A stretch of 11,376 bases of DNA from Salinibacterium sp. (GTDB lineage: Bacteria; Actinomycetota; Actinomycetes; Actinomycetales; Microbacteriaceae): contig JANXTJ010000244.1 of assembly GCA_025352485.1 (NCBI GenBank), positions 1 to 11,376 of the forward strand, given 5' to 3'. Below the pieces are notes generated by a model. It was given only the letters and a program-made list of their open reading frames with translations, was not told where the DNA came from and did not search any database. A program made the position numbers and the translations under genes. This document shows positions 1 to 6,857 of this stretch, in pieces; positions within the stretch are counted from its first letter, which is position 1; each line of letters begins with the position of its first letter.

Positions 1-549
1 TTCGTCGTTGGCGAGCGGATTGAGCACGCCGACGTCGATCACCGGCTGCTGCCCGAGCGCGCTGGGTGTCATCGAGATCCAGCGCTGGTTGACGACGGTG
101 ATGTTGAGGCAGACGTGGTGGCCGAGGAAGCGCATTGACCAGGTGTCTTCGAATCCGGGGCGGCCGAAGATGCTGACGAAGTAGGAGTCTGAGGTGCGCC
201 AGAGCGGTGCGGCGACGCCCAGAAACTCACTCTCTTTGGCGCGCAGCACGTGCTCGAGCTGCATGATGGCGAGCACCTTCGTGAACACCTCGTGCGAAAC
301 GGTGAGGCGGATGAGGTCGAGCACGACCACCTTTTGGTGGCGATCAAGTTGATGCATCGAGACGCCGACGCGGTCGGGTTTGGGGATGATGTCCCAGTCG
401 AGGCGGCGCGGGTCGTCGAAGCCGAACAGGGCGGCGTTGCGCTGCTCGGCCGTGAAGGTGTCCAACAGGCCGATGACGCCGACGAGCAACTTTTGGATGG
501 TCTGGGCGTCTTCGTAGGTCGGGCCGACGGTGGAGTCTGGGTTCGTCAT
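1..549 (-). CDS. DUF3500 family protein, 3' end beyond the window
   Basis: The reading frame is open from an ATG at 549 down to base 1 without a stop, so 183 N-terminal residues are present and the C-terminus is missing. The family match rests on recognisable blocks: LLDTFTAEQRNAALFGFDD at residues 28-46, a following RLDWDIIP, the region around residues 91-104 (KVLAIMQLEHVLRA), and YFVSIFGRPG then RFLGHHVCLNITVV at about 123-153. These are typical of DUF3500. The biochemical role of DUF3500 is not established to my knowledge. The start is well supported by a GAAGGAG ribosome site just upstream. The gene is divergent from the MDR-CocE-monooxygenase genes and shares their control region, and its ribosome site (GAAGGAGCTT) is identical to that of the first gene of the other arm. 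It may therefore act in the same pathway, which is inference only. No signal peptide or membrane segment is visible in the part present. Confidence 0.85.
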   Translation of the reverse strand, partial: MTNPDSTVGPTYEDAQTIQKLLVGVIGLLDTFTAEQRNAALFGFDDPRRLDWDIIPKPDRVGVSMHQLDRHQKVVVLDLIRLTVSHEVFTKVLAIMQLEHVLRAKESEFLGVAAPLWRTSDSYFVSIFGRPGFEDTWSMRFLGHHVCLNITVVNQRWISMTPSALGQQPVIDVGVLNPLANDE

Positions 550-575
550 TGAAGCTCCTTCGGGATCACGAAAAC

Positions 576-596
576 ACTATAACGGTTGAGTATGTT
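576..596 (-). promoter_or_regulatory. Candidate promoter and operator half-site for the DUF3500 gene
   Basis: On the minus strand TATAGT (581-576) lies about 27 bases upstream of the ATG and is a reasonable -10 box. No convincing -35 is seen. The bases directly upstream (596-584, minus strand AACATACTCAACC) resemble the AACATCTGAACC at 697-708 in front of the divergent operon. A regulator could therefore bind at both promoters. The assignment is weak because the -35 is poor. Confidence 0.35.
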
Positions 597-617
597 TAGC
601 GAGCACGGTCTGGCACG

Positions 618-638
618 TTTCCGGGGGCTGGCCGGAAA
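618..638. promoter_or_regulatory. Perfect dyad TTTCCGG-N7-CCGGAAA between divergent promoters
   Basis: A 7+7 base perfect inverted repeat with a 7-base spacer sits midway between the two divergent candidate promoters. Its centre (628) is about 70 bases upstream of the predicted start of the rightward transcript and about 60 upstream of the leftward one. These are positions where activators commonly bind. It could instead be an unused hairpin. The binding protein is unknown and no regulator gene adjoins this region inside the window. Confidence 0.4.
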
Positions 639-661
639 ATCTACGGCTGTTTAGATACGCC

Positions 662-691
662 TTGACAGCGCTGGCGGCGCGTGCGCATAAT
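662..691 (+). promoter_or_regulatory. Sigma70-type promoter for the MDR-CocE-monooxygenase genes
   Basis: TTGACA (662-667) and CATAAT (686-691) are separated by 18 bases, which is a near-consensus housekeeping promoter. Transcription would begin near 698, leaving a leader of about 38 bases before the GTG at 736. The first transcribed bases fall in the AACATC/GATGTT dyad at 697-719, an arrangement that suits repression. Confidence 0.65.
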
Positions 692-696
692 CAACA

Positions 697-719
697 AACA
701 TCTGAACCATACTGATGTT
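697..719. promoter_or_regulatory. Inverted repeat AACATC-N11-GATGTT, candidate operator
   Basis: The 6-base arms 697-702 and 714-719 are perfect reverse complements 11 bases apart, overlapping the predicted transcription start of the rightward operon. The left arm with its flank (AACATCTGAACC) resembles a minus-strand sequence in the opposite promoter. A TetR- or MarR-like repressor site is the simplest reading, but a chance dyad cannot be excluded. Confidence 0.35.
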
Positions 720-735
720 AAGCGAAGGAGCTTGC

Positions 736-1773
736 GTGCCTCTGACGGGTGCTCGACTCGGGGACGACAACGCGGTTGCGGCGGCCCCAGAGGTCACGGC
801 GGCAATCATCGATGCGCCGGGCTCCGAGCCGCGGGTGGGCACGATTTCGTTGCCCGTTCGAACCGCAGGCAGCACGGTTTTACGTGTGGTCGCGGTTCCG
901 CTGAACCCGCTCGACCTGCTGATCGCGTCCGGCAGCTTTCACTCCGCCCGCCACGACGAGCCCTACGTTCCCGGCAGCGAATGCGTGGGGGTGGTGCTCG
1001 AATCCGATCGCTATCCGGTCGGCACCTGGGTCTACGCCGAGTGTCACGCATCACCATCCACCCCAGGGGCCTTCGCCACTCGGGTGCTGGTTCGCGACGA
1101 AAACGTGCTCGTGCTACCCGACGGCCTCGACCCGGTCATCGCGGCGGCCGTCGGCAACTCCGGCACCGCGGCCTTCATGCCTCTCATCGAGACGGCCGAA
1201 CTTCGCGCGGGCGAAACCGTACTCGTGCTCGGAGCCACCGGAGCGGTCGGCCAGCTCGCCATCCAGGTGGCAAACCGCAGTGGCGCGGGGCGGGTCGTCG
1301 GGGTGGCGCGTGACCGGGCGGCGCTCGACCAGCTGCTCCCCCTCGGGGCGAATGCGGTGGTCGAGCTTCGCCCGGACGAGAGCGAAGACGAATTGGCCGC
1401 GCGGTTACTGGCGGCAGCCGGAGCCGTCGATGTGATCCTCGATGGGTTGTATGGCGCCCCGCTGGAGGCGGCCCTGCGGGTTTGTGCCCCGCACGCGCGG
1501 GTGGTCAACATCGGCCACCTCGCGGGCGCGACGGCGCGCATCCCGGCCGGCCTGCTTCGGGGCAAGCAGATCACGGTGTCCGGGTTTGCCGGCCTACACA
1601 TCCCGCTCGCAGCCAAGAGCGCGGCGTTGGCTTGGCTCTGGGCCGCGATCGGGCGCAACGAACTGTCGGTGGAGGTGCGCACGTTTTCGCTCCACGAACT
1701 GCCGGCGGCTTGGCAGGCGCAAGCGGCGTCGCCGCACGCCAAATGTGTCATCCTGCCCGGCGAACCCGGATGA
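736..1773 (+). CDS. MDR-family NAD(P)H:quinone oxidoreductase (zinc-independent alcohol dehydrogenase-like)
   Basis: Medium-chain dehydrogenase/reductase of about 345 residues. From the GTG start, a GroES-like N-terminal domain occupies roughly residues 20-120, with NPLDLLIASG near 57 and the family motif VPGSECVG near 78. The Rossmann nucleotide-binding loop GATGAVG lies near 166-172, followed by AIQVAN and a second strand VVGVARD. The clustered cysteines of the structural zinc site and the catalytic-zinc ligands of true alcohol dehydrogenases are not evident, so a quinone or enone reductase using NAD(P)H is more likely than an alcohol dehydrogenase. The GTG at 736 is preferred over the ATG at 715 because GAAGGAG (724-730) lies 5 bases before it and inside the longer version. 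First gene of the rightward operon; 82 bases separate it from the hydrolase gene. The substrate is unknown. Confidence 0.85.
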   Translation: MPLTGARLGDDNAVAAAPEVTAAIIDAPGSEPRVGTISLPVRTAGSTVLRVVAVPLNPLDLLIASGSFHSARHDEPYVPGSECVGVVLESDRYPVGTWVYAECHASPSTPGAFATRVLVRDENVLVLPDGLDPVIAAAVGNSGTAAFMPLIETAELRAGETVLVLGATGAVGQLAIQVANRSGAGRVVGVARDRAALDQLLPLGANAVVELRPDESEDELAARLLAAAGAVDVILDGLYGAPLEAALRVCAPHARVVNIGHLAGATARIPAGLLRGKQITVSGFAGLHIPLAAKSAALAWLWAAIGRNELSVEVRTFSLHELPAAWQAQAASPHAKCVILPGEPG

Positions 1774-1855
1774 ACCTGACCGCAGCCCGACACGGCCATG
1801 CAGGCCGCCTCGAAAACCCCGCCCGCCCCGCCCACAACATGAGAGTGAGAATTCG

Positions 1856-4189
1856 ATGAGCAACCTCGACAACGCCAAGGAGACAACCGACGTCTTCACC
1901 GGCGTCCTCGCAGGCCCGATCGCGGGGCTGAAGTATGAGACGCCGACCCTCGCCGGCATCACTAACGAGCGCGGCGAGTTTCGCTACCGGGCCAACGAGA
2001 CGGTCACTTTCTTGGTCGGCGGAATCGTTTTGGGCGCTGTCGCGGGCGCGGCTCGGCTAAATCTGGCCCGACTCGTCAACCGATCTGACGGCAAGATTGA
2101 CCGGCTCCACGACCCGATCGTGACGAACCTCGCGAGATTCGTTCAGACCCTCGATCAAGACGGCGACACCGAGACGGGGGTCTCGATCGCGCCCATGGTG
2201 CACGATCTCATCGGGCCGATGGTGATCAACTTCAATCAGGCCACCACCGATGCCGCGAGCGTTGATGCCGCACCAACCGACCCGAGCAAGGCCGCCGTCG
2301 TGACCATGGTGGCCTTCGCTGCAGACCAGACGATCACCTTCGCCACCGACCCGGCCATCACCCAATTGCTGGAGCTGCTCAACGCGACGCCGGGCGTCTT
2401 CACCGCGAACAGCCCCAGAAGGCTGCGCGATGGCGCGGCAGCCCGCAACGAGCTGCGGCGCAATATCAGGGGCATCATCAAGATGACCGACGTGAAAATC
2501 CCGTTGCGCGACGGTTCCTACATCTGCGCAGACGTGTTCCGGCCGGCCGATGACGGCAACTACCCGGTCGTGATGAACCAGGGTTTTTACGGCAAGAGCT
2601 TCGACCACGGAATCATTGGCGACGAAGAGGATGCCCGCCAGAAGGAGACCCTCGAGGATCGCTACTTCTCCGGCAATCCCGACGGCCTGCAGTACGAGAA
2701 CCACGAGAGCGTCGACTCGGCCGTTTGGGTGCCCCACGGCTACGTCTGCGTCCGGGTTGACGCGCGCGGAGTCGGCAACAGTCAGGGCCTTCAGGCGCCG
2801 TTCAGCGTGCAGCAGGCCGAGGACTACTACGACGCCATCGAGTGGGCGGCAGCCGAGCCGTGGTCGAACGGCAACGTCGGGCTGTGGGGGATGTCGTATC
2901 TCGCGATCACCCAGCACACGGTGGCAAGCCTGCAGCCCCCGCACCTCAAAGCGATGATCGCGCTCGGTACCGACGCCGACCTCTACAACGAAGCGCTGTA
3001 CGGCGGGGGGCTGTTCGGCGAGGGATTCTGGACGTGGTGGGGACACGCCATGGCCGGCCACAACTTCCACGGCGAACGACGGGAAACCGATTGGCGCGCC
3101 CGCATGCTCGCCACCCCGTTCAACGACCCGGAGACCTACGGCACCAACGGGTCGATTTTCATGCGCCCCGAAATTGAAAAGGCGACAGCTCCCGTCTGGA
3201 TCGTCGGCCCGCAAACTGGTGTGGTGATCCACCAGCTCGGCAGCAGCGAGACGTACCTGCGATCGACGGGCGCCCAGGCGAAGAAGTTCGACTTCGTCGA
3301 CGCGTGGTTTCCACACAGCTACGCCGAATCGACGATTGCCGAACACATCCAGTTCTTCGATCACTGGCTCAAGGGGGTCGACAACGGCATCATGGCCGGC
3401 GCCCCGGTGCGGGTGCAGGTCAGAACGGGCAACGGCGGGCACTACGTCTCCGAGGAGGCCGAATGGCCCATGGCGCGCACCGAATACCGTCGCTGGTACC
3501 TCGATGCCACGCCCTCGTCGTGGCCGGGGGATGGCCGCCGCAGCGACTTTTTGCGCATCATCGAGAGCGTCCCGACCGCCGAAGCATCAGCGAGCTACAG
3601 CGCCGAGCTCGACCGGGGTAAGCCGATTCCGGCGCCGACCGGGTTCGTGGGCGGCACGCCACGCTGGTCGACCGGCGTCACGTTCATCAGCGATCCGCTC
3701 AGCCAAGACATGGTGCTGGCCGGCTACATGAAGGTGGGACTGTGGGTGTCAGCCACGAGCACCGATGCGGATGTCTTCGTCTCACTTCGTGTCATCGACG
3801 CGAACGACCGCGAGATTCGCTACGAGTCGCTGGTGCCTCCCGTCGATCCCGCGAACGTTCATCCGGTCGGTCATGGCCTGCTGAAGGTGTCGCACCGTGC
3901 GCTTGATAACGAGCGGTCATCCGAGTACTGGCCGGTGCACACCCATCTCGAGGCGGACTATCGGCCGCTGACCCCCGGCGAGGTTGTCGCGATCGAGGTG
4001 GGGCTCAACCCCAGCAGCGCGGTTATTCCCGCGGGATGCCGGCTGCGCATCGACGTGCAGCCCTACACTCCGGCCGGCCTGACCGTGCGCAGCTACGACG
4101 AGAGCTACCACGCCGGCGCGACGAATACGGTCTACACCGGCCCCGACCACCCGAGCTACATTCAGCTGCCCATCATCCCGGCCCGCTGA
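1856..4189 (+). CDS. CocE/NonD family alpha/beta hydrolase with N-terminal fused module
   Basis: A 777-residue protein, clearly longer than ordinary CocE-type esterases/acylases. Residues about 205-510 form the alpha/beta hydrolase: VKIPLRDGSYICADVFRP at 213-230, VDARGVGNSQG at 301-311, and the nucleophile elbow GLWGMSYLA with Ser347. Residues about 540-775 match the beta-rich PepX C-terminal domain (for example IPAGCRLRIDVQPYTP near 724-739). Known family members hydrolyse esters or amides, such as the cocaine esterase CocE and alpha-amino-acid ester hydrolases. The first ~125 residues hold a different module: TLAGITNERGEFRY at 31-44, VTFLVGGIVLGAV at 50-62 and NLARFVQTLDQDGD at 91-104. This pattern is usually met in secreted or surface proteins, yet no signal peptide is seen. 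The region where the catalytic Asp is expected (VWIVGPQTGVVIHQLG, 447-462) lacks the usual GWYD-type Asp; a His is present in PHSY (487). The ATG at 1856 is chosen because the in-frame upstream sequence overlaps the MDR gene; its ribosome site (GAGAGTGAGA) is only fair. Confidence 0.85.
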   Translation: MSNLDNAKETTDVFTGVLAGPIAGLKYETPTLAGITNERGEFRYRANETVTFLVGGIVLGAVAGAARLNLARLVNRSDGKIDRLHDPIVTNLARFVQTLDQDGDTETGVSIAPMVHDLIGPMVINFNQATTDAASVDAAPTDPSKAAVVTMVAFAADQTITFATDPAITQLLELLNATPGVFTANSPRRLRDGAAARNELRRNIRGIIKMTDVKIPLRDGSYICADVFRPADDGNYPVVMNQGFYGKSFDHGIIGDEEDARQKETLEDRYFSGNPDGLQYENHESVDSAVWVPHGYVCVRVDARGVGNSQGLQAPFSVQQAEDYYDAIEWAAAEPWSNGNVGLWGMSYLAITQHTVASLQPPHLKAMIALGTDADLYNEALYGGGLFGEGFWTWWGHAMAGHNFHGERRETDWRARMLATPFNDPETYGTNGSIFMRPEIEKATAPVWIVGPQTGVVIHQLGSSETYLRSTGAQAKKFDFVDAWFPHSYAESTIAEHIQFFDHWLKGVDNGIMAGAPVRVQVRTGNGGHYVSEEAEWPMARTEYRRWYLDATPSSWPGDGRRSDFLRIIESVPTAEASASYSAELDRGKPIPAPTGFVGGTPRWSTGVTFISDPLSQDMVLAGYMKVGLWVSATSTDADVFVSLRVIDANDREIRYESLVPPVDPANVHPVGHGLLKVSHRALDNERSSEYWPVHTHLEADYRPLTPGEVVAIEVGLNPSSAVIPAGCRLRIDVQPYTPAGLTVRSYDESYHAGATNTVYTGPDHPSYIQLPIIPAR

Positions 4190-4215
4190 AATAAGGACAA
4201 CAGGAGAAGACAACG

Positions 4216-5490
4216 ATGGTCGCCACCCACGACACCAGTAGTAGAGCCACCGCGATTCTCGAGAAGGTTCGCTCGCTCGGGCCCACCTTGCGCGAGCGCG
4301 CGCTCGACGCGGAACGCGCGAACCGCCATTCGCAGCAGACAATCGCCGACCTTGACGCCACCGGTGTTTTCAACATCGGCAGCCCCGCCGAGTTCGGCGG
4401 CGATGAACTGTCGGTCAGCGACCAGCTCGACGTCGTTATCGAGGTGTCGAAGTGGGACGGCTCCGCCGGCTGGATCGTCTGGGCCGGGGCATCCATCAAC
4501 TGGCTGACGGTCGGCTCGGGCGCGCGGGTGATCGATGAGGTGTACGGGCCGGCGTGGGTCGGGCCGCGGGTGGCCGGCTCGAGCCACTTCCCCGCATCCC
4601 GGGGTCGTGCGCGACGCGTCGACGGCGGCTGGATGTTGTCGGGCGGCCCCTGGACGTTTGCTAGCGGCTCGCTCTGGGCGCCTTTCACCAACCTGGGATG
4701 CATCGCCGACGATGGTGAAGGACCCTACCTAGTGGCCGTGCAGGTTCCGGTCGACGAGCTAACGTTTCTCGATGACTGGAACGTCGCGGGCATGCGTGCC
4801 ACCGGCAGCGTGTCTGTCACGCTTGCGGGTGACGAACTCTTTGTGCCCGAGTATCGCGGGGTCGATTTCCGGGAGATCGCCGGTGGTGTGCACGAGAGTG
4901 GCCTCGGGGGATCCCTCTGGAAGGCACCCACGCTCGGCTGGGCGTTCAGCACGATGGCCGGCATGTCGATCGGTATCGCTCAGGGCGCGCTCGACCGCTT
5001 CTTGGAGCGCTCGGCCGGTCGACCGATCCGGGGGACGACCTACACGAATCAGTTGGAAGCACCGCTCACGCATCTGATGCTCGCGGAGGTGCACTCGAAG
5101 ATTCAGTCGGCAACCCTGCTGACCCGCGCGAACGCCGAAGAGACCGATCGCCTCGGTGCACTGGCCGCGGCCGGCACGCCAGCCGACGCGAAGTACATGC
5201 AGCTGTTCAGCGCCCGCGTGCTGATGGAGACCGCTTTCGCCGCCAAGTGGTGTGCCGAGGCGATCGAGCTTCTGCAGCGAAACTCCGGATCGACCGCGAT
5301 CATGGATTTCGAACCCATCCAGCGAGCCTGGCGGGATGCCCGAGTGGTCACCCTGCACGGCGCGCTCAACCTCGAGGCGCTGTGCGAAAACTATGGGCGG
5401 CTGATGGCCGGACTACAGCCGCACAATTTCGCCGGGATCACGACCCTCGACCGTTTCGCCCCTGCGGCGGTGGGGGCAAAATTGTCCTGA
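4216..5490 (+). CDS. Acyl-CoA dehydrogenase-fold flavoprotein, probable group D flavin monooxygenase
   Basis: A 424-residue protein of the acyl-CoA dehydrogenase superfamily. The N-terminal helical part (1-115) contains SPAEFGGDELS at 56-66. The middle beta domain shows GGPWTFASG at 143-151 and DDWNVAGMRATGS at 186-198. The C-terminal helices carry FEPIQRAWRDARVVTLHGALN at about 365-385. The GG.W.F.SG and P.QR..RD...H signatures are characteristic of two-component hydroxylases such as HsaA, DszC and relatives, which use reduced FMN/FAD from a partner reductase, rather than of true acyl-CoA dehydrogenases. Aromatic or heterocyclic hydroxylation is therefore likely. The start is supported by AGGAG at 4202-4206. 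It lies 26 bases after the CocE gene, so the two are probably co-transcribed. No flavin reductase gene is visible in the window. An alternative is a plain acyl-CoA dehydrogenase-like enzyme with another substrate. Confidence 0.85.
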   Translation: MVATHDTSSRATAILEKVRSLGPTLRERALDAERANRHSQQTIADLDATGVFNIGSPAEFGGDELSVSDQLDVVIEVSKWDGSAGWIVWAGASINWLTVGSGARVIDEVYGPAWVGPRVAGSSHFPASRGRARRVDGGWMLSGGPWTFASGSLWAPFTNLGCIADDGEGPYLVAVQVPVDELTFLDDWNVAGMRATGSVSVTLAGDELFVPEYRGVDFREIAGGVHESGLGGSLWKAPTLGWAFSTMAGMSIGIAQGALDRFLERSAGRPIRGTTYTNQLEAPLTHLMLAEVHSKIQSATLLTRANAEETDRLGALAAAGTPADAKYMQLFSARVLMETAFAAKWCAEAIELLQRNSGSTAIMDFEPIQRAWRDARVVTLHGALNLEALCENYGRLMAGLQPHNFAGITTLDRFAPAAVGAKLS

Positions 5491-5537
5491 TGTCGTTCGA
5501 GGTCTGTCGTATTGAAGCGCCGTGCTCCCGCCGTCGT

Positions 5538-6077
5538 TTATGCGAGCGACGCCCTCGCGTCGTTGCCGGTGGTTTCTGCGCTTGAATCCCTGCTGGGGCG
5601 AGGCGCGCATATTCGGTCGAGTTCGAAAGTTGCCGATATCTTGGTGGTGATCGTCGCGAGCTGGCGAACTTGTGCTGGCGTCAGGTGGTCGAATACGAGT
5701 GCCCGCACGCGAGCGACATGGCCGGGAGCAGTTGCCTCGACTTTCTCCACGCCCTTGTCGGTGAGCGTTGCGAGGGTCGAGCGTCCGTCGGCGGGGTCGG
5801 GTCGGCGAATAACCCATCCGTTGCGATCCAGCCGGTCGATGACTTTCGACAGGCGGGGAAGGGTGCTGTTGGCCATGCGCGCCAATTCGCTCAATCGCAC
5901 AGTCCTGCCCTCCTGCCCGGAGAGCGCGGCGAGGACGCCGTACTCGAAGTTGCTCATGCCGGCATCCACTTGAAGTTGTTGGTCTAGCGCAGCCGGAAGC
6001 CACATGGCGGTCGCCAGAAGGGGCATCCACGCCGCGGCCTCTGCCTCGGTCAGCCACCGGGGCTCCTTGTCGTCCAT
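5538..6077 (-). CDS. MarR family transcriptional regulator
   Basis: A 179-residue winged-helix protein. The helix-turn-helix and wing lie at about 58-112: RLSELARMANSTLPRLSKVIDRL at 61-83 and the wing RRPDPADGRSTLATLTDKG at 91-109, with the D.R..LATLT pattern typical of MarR. MarR proteins are dimeric repressors that release DNA on binding a ligand, often an aromatic compound. The ATG at 6077 is preferred to the two preceding in-frame GTG codons because GGA in GATAGGATG lies 7 bases upstream of it. The gene is convergent with the monooxygenase gene (47-base gap) and divergent from the SnoaL-like gene. The palindrome array at 6111-6160 separates it from that gene and is the probable operator for both. 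It may also control the neighbouring catabolic operon, but nothing in the sequence proves this. Confidence 0.9.
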   Translation of the reverse strand: MDDKEPRWLTEAEAAAWMPLLATAMWLPAALDQQLQVDAGMSNFEYGVLAALSGQEGRTVRLSELARMANSTLPRLSKVIDRLDRNGWVIRRPDPADGRSTLATLTDKGVEKVEATAPGHVARVRALVFDHLTPAQVRQLATITTKISATFELDRICAPRPSRDSSAETTGNDARASLA

Positions 6078-6110
6078 CACCACATCCTATCCGAAGTTGG
6101 CTCGAGTTTA

Positions 6111-6160
6111 ACTTGACAAGGCAAGCAAATAGGTTCAACCTATTACTTGCCACGGCAAGT
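6111..6160. promoter_or_regulatory. Palindrome array, candidate MarR operator
   Basis: Three elements lie back to back. ACTTGACAAGGCAAGC (6111-6126) is an imperfect version of the perfect dyad ACTTGCCACGGCAAGT (6145-6160, arms of 7 with a 2-base centre). Between them, 6128-6144 reads AATAGGTTCAACCTATT, a perfect 8+1+8 palindrome. The outer boxes are 34 bases apart centre to centre, about three helical turns. A TTGACA hexamer at 6113-6118 could serve as a -35 for the rightward gene, but no good -10 is at the right distance. The position between a MarR gene and its divergent neighbour is the classic operator arrangement. Confidence 0.7.
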
Positions 6161-6214
6161 ACCTGCTGGGGTTGTGACCGGCGTCGGATGGCGCCATACG
6201 AGAGGCAGCAAATC

Positions 6215-6586
6215 ATGGATAACAGGCAGATCGTCATCGCCTTCTTCGAGCAAGCATTCAATAAACGCGAGCCCGAGCTTGCCGTCGAGCAATACTTGGG
6301 CGATCCTTACCTCCAACACAATCCCGGTGCAGGCGACGGATCCGAACCGTTTCTCGGCTACATGCACTGGGTTCTTGGGGCCAACCCCAAGCTGCGGGTC
6401 GACATCAAGAGGGTCATCGCAGAGGGTGACTTCGTCGTGACCCACTCCAACCTGCGCAATGAGCCAGGCGAGCTCGGCATGGCCGTCGCCGACTTCTTCC
6501 GGTTGAAGGACGGCAAGATCGTGGAGCACTGGGATGTCATCCAAGATGTTCCCTCCGAGAGCGCCAACAGCAACACCATGTTCTAA
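6215..6586 (+). CDS. SnoaL-like (NTF2-fold) protein
   Basis: A 123-residue protein with the hallmarks of the SnoaL-like, COG4922-type family: YLQHNPG at 32-38 with a downstream DGSEPF, and near the C-terminus DFFRLKDGKIVEHWDVIQ at 93-110, which forms the end of the cone-shaped NTF2 fold. Family members are small cyclases, isomerases or proteins of unknown activity; the true reaction is unknown here. The ATG at 6215 has AGAGG at 6201-6205 and the typical family N-terminus (NRQIVIAFFEQAFN). The upstream in-frame extension to 6113 would run through the palindrome array and is rejected. Divergent from the MarR gene, it is the most likely target of that regulator. Confidence 0.85.
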   Translation: MDNRQIVIAFFEQAFNKREPELAVEQYLGDPYLQHNPGAGDGSEPFLGYMHWVLGANPKLRVDIKRVIAEGDFVVTHSNLRNEPGELGMAVADFFRLKDGKIVEHWDVIQDVPSESANSNTMF

Positions 6587-6595
6587 ACAGCGAGC

Positions 6596-6625
6596 GGCTG
6601 GGCGGCGATGAGAGTGCGCCCAGCC
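6596..6625 (+). terminator. Hairpin after the SnoaL-like gene, probable terminator
   Basis: A perfect 9-base stem GGCTGGGCG (6596-6604) / CGCCCAGCC (6617-6625) with a 12-base loop begins 10 bases after the stop codon. No thymine run follows; a second small hairpin CCCGT-TGAA-ACGGG (6627-6640) comes instead. Many actinobacterial terminators lack U-tracts, so termination is plausible but not certain. Confidence 0.5.
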
Positions 6626-6646
6626 ACCCGTTGAAACGGGGAGAAA

Positions 6647-6829
6647 ATGTTCTCGAACACGGCAGCCAAAGAAACACCCGAACAGTCACTTGGTCATCAG
6701 CGCGAAAGGGTCCTCGCTGCTCGCATCGGAGTCTGCTCGCTCCGCTCGGCTACCGGCTCGTCAGCGGGGATGGCCGCTCGGCCGACGACCAACCAGCCTG
6801 TTGGCGTGATCCGCCGCAGCCGCAATTAA
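6647..6829 (+). CDS. Doubtful 60-residue hypothetical ORF
   Basis: An ATG 5 bases after GGGGAG opens a 60-residue frame (N-terminus MFSNTAAKETPEQ). The ribosome site partly overlaps the small CCCGT/ACGGG hairpin. No domain is recognised, the second half is rich in Ser, Ala and Arg, and codon bias is only moderate. It could be a real small protein, the remnant of a larger gene, or chance. Confidence 0.2.
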   Translation: MFSNTAAKETPEQSLGHQRERVLAARIGVCSLRSATGSSAGMAARPTTNQPVGVIRRSRN

Positions 6830-6833
6830 TCCG

Positions 6834-6857
6834 AAAAAAACGGCCCACGCTGGCCCG
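6834..6857 (-). terminator. Rho-independent terminator of tRNA-Lys
   Basis: Read on the minus strand, CGGGCCA-GCG-TGGGCCG (6857-6841) folds into a 7-base stem with one G-G mismatch, followed at once by seven T (6840-6834). It lies about 50 bases downstream of the tRNA 3' end. Confidence 0.6.

Noticed and set aside
1442..1855. In-frame upstream extension of the CocE protein to 915 residues.
   Set aside because: The extension overlaps the MDR gene in another frame and is Arg/Pro-rich shadow sequence; the ATG at 1856 gives a sensible N-terminus.
2057..3442. A 461-codon open frame on the minus strand opposite the CocE gene.
   Set aside because: It mirrors the high-GC codon pattern of the real gene, has no ribosome site or recognisable domain, and the plus-strand protein has clear family motifs throughout.
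6113..6214. N-terminal extension of the SnoaL-like protein to 157 residues.
   Set aside because: The extension is encoded by the palindrome array and lacks family similarity; the ATG at 6215 has a good ribosome site.
5413..6261. A 282-codon minus-strand frame overlapping the MarR gene.
   Set aside because: It runs through the operator array and a different frame of the MarR gene, and it has no domain; the MarR frame has a clear winged helix.
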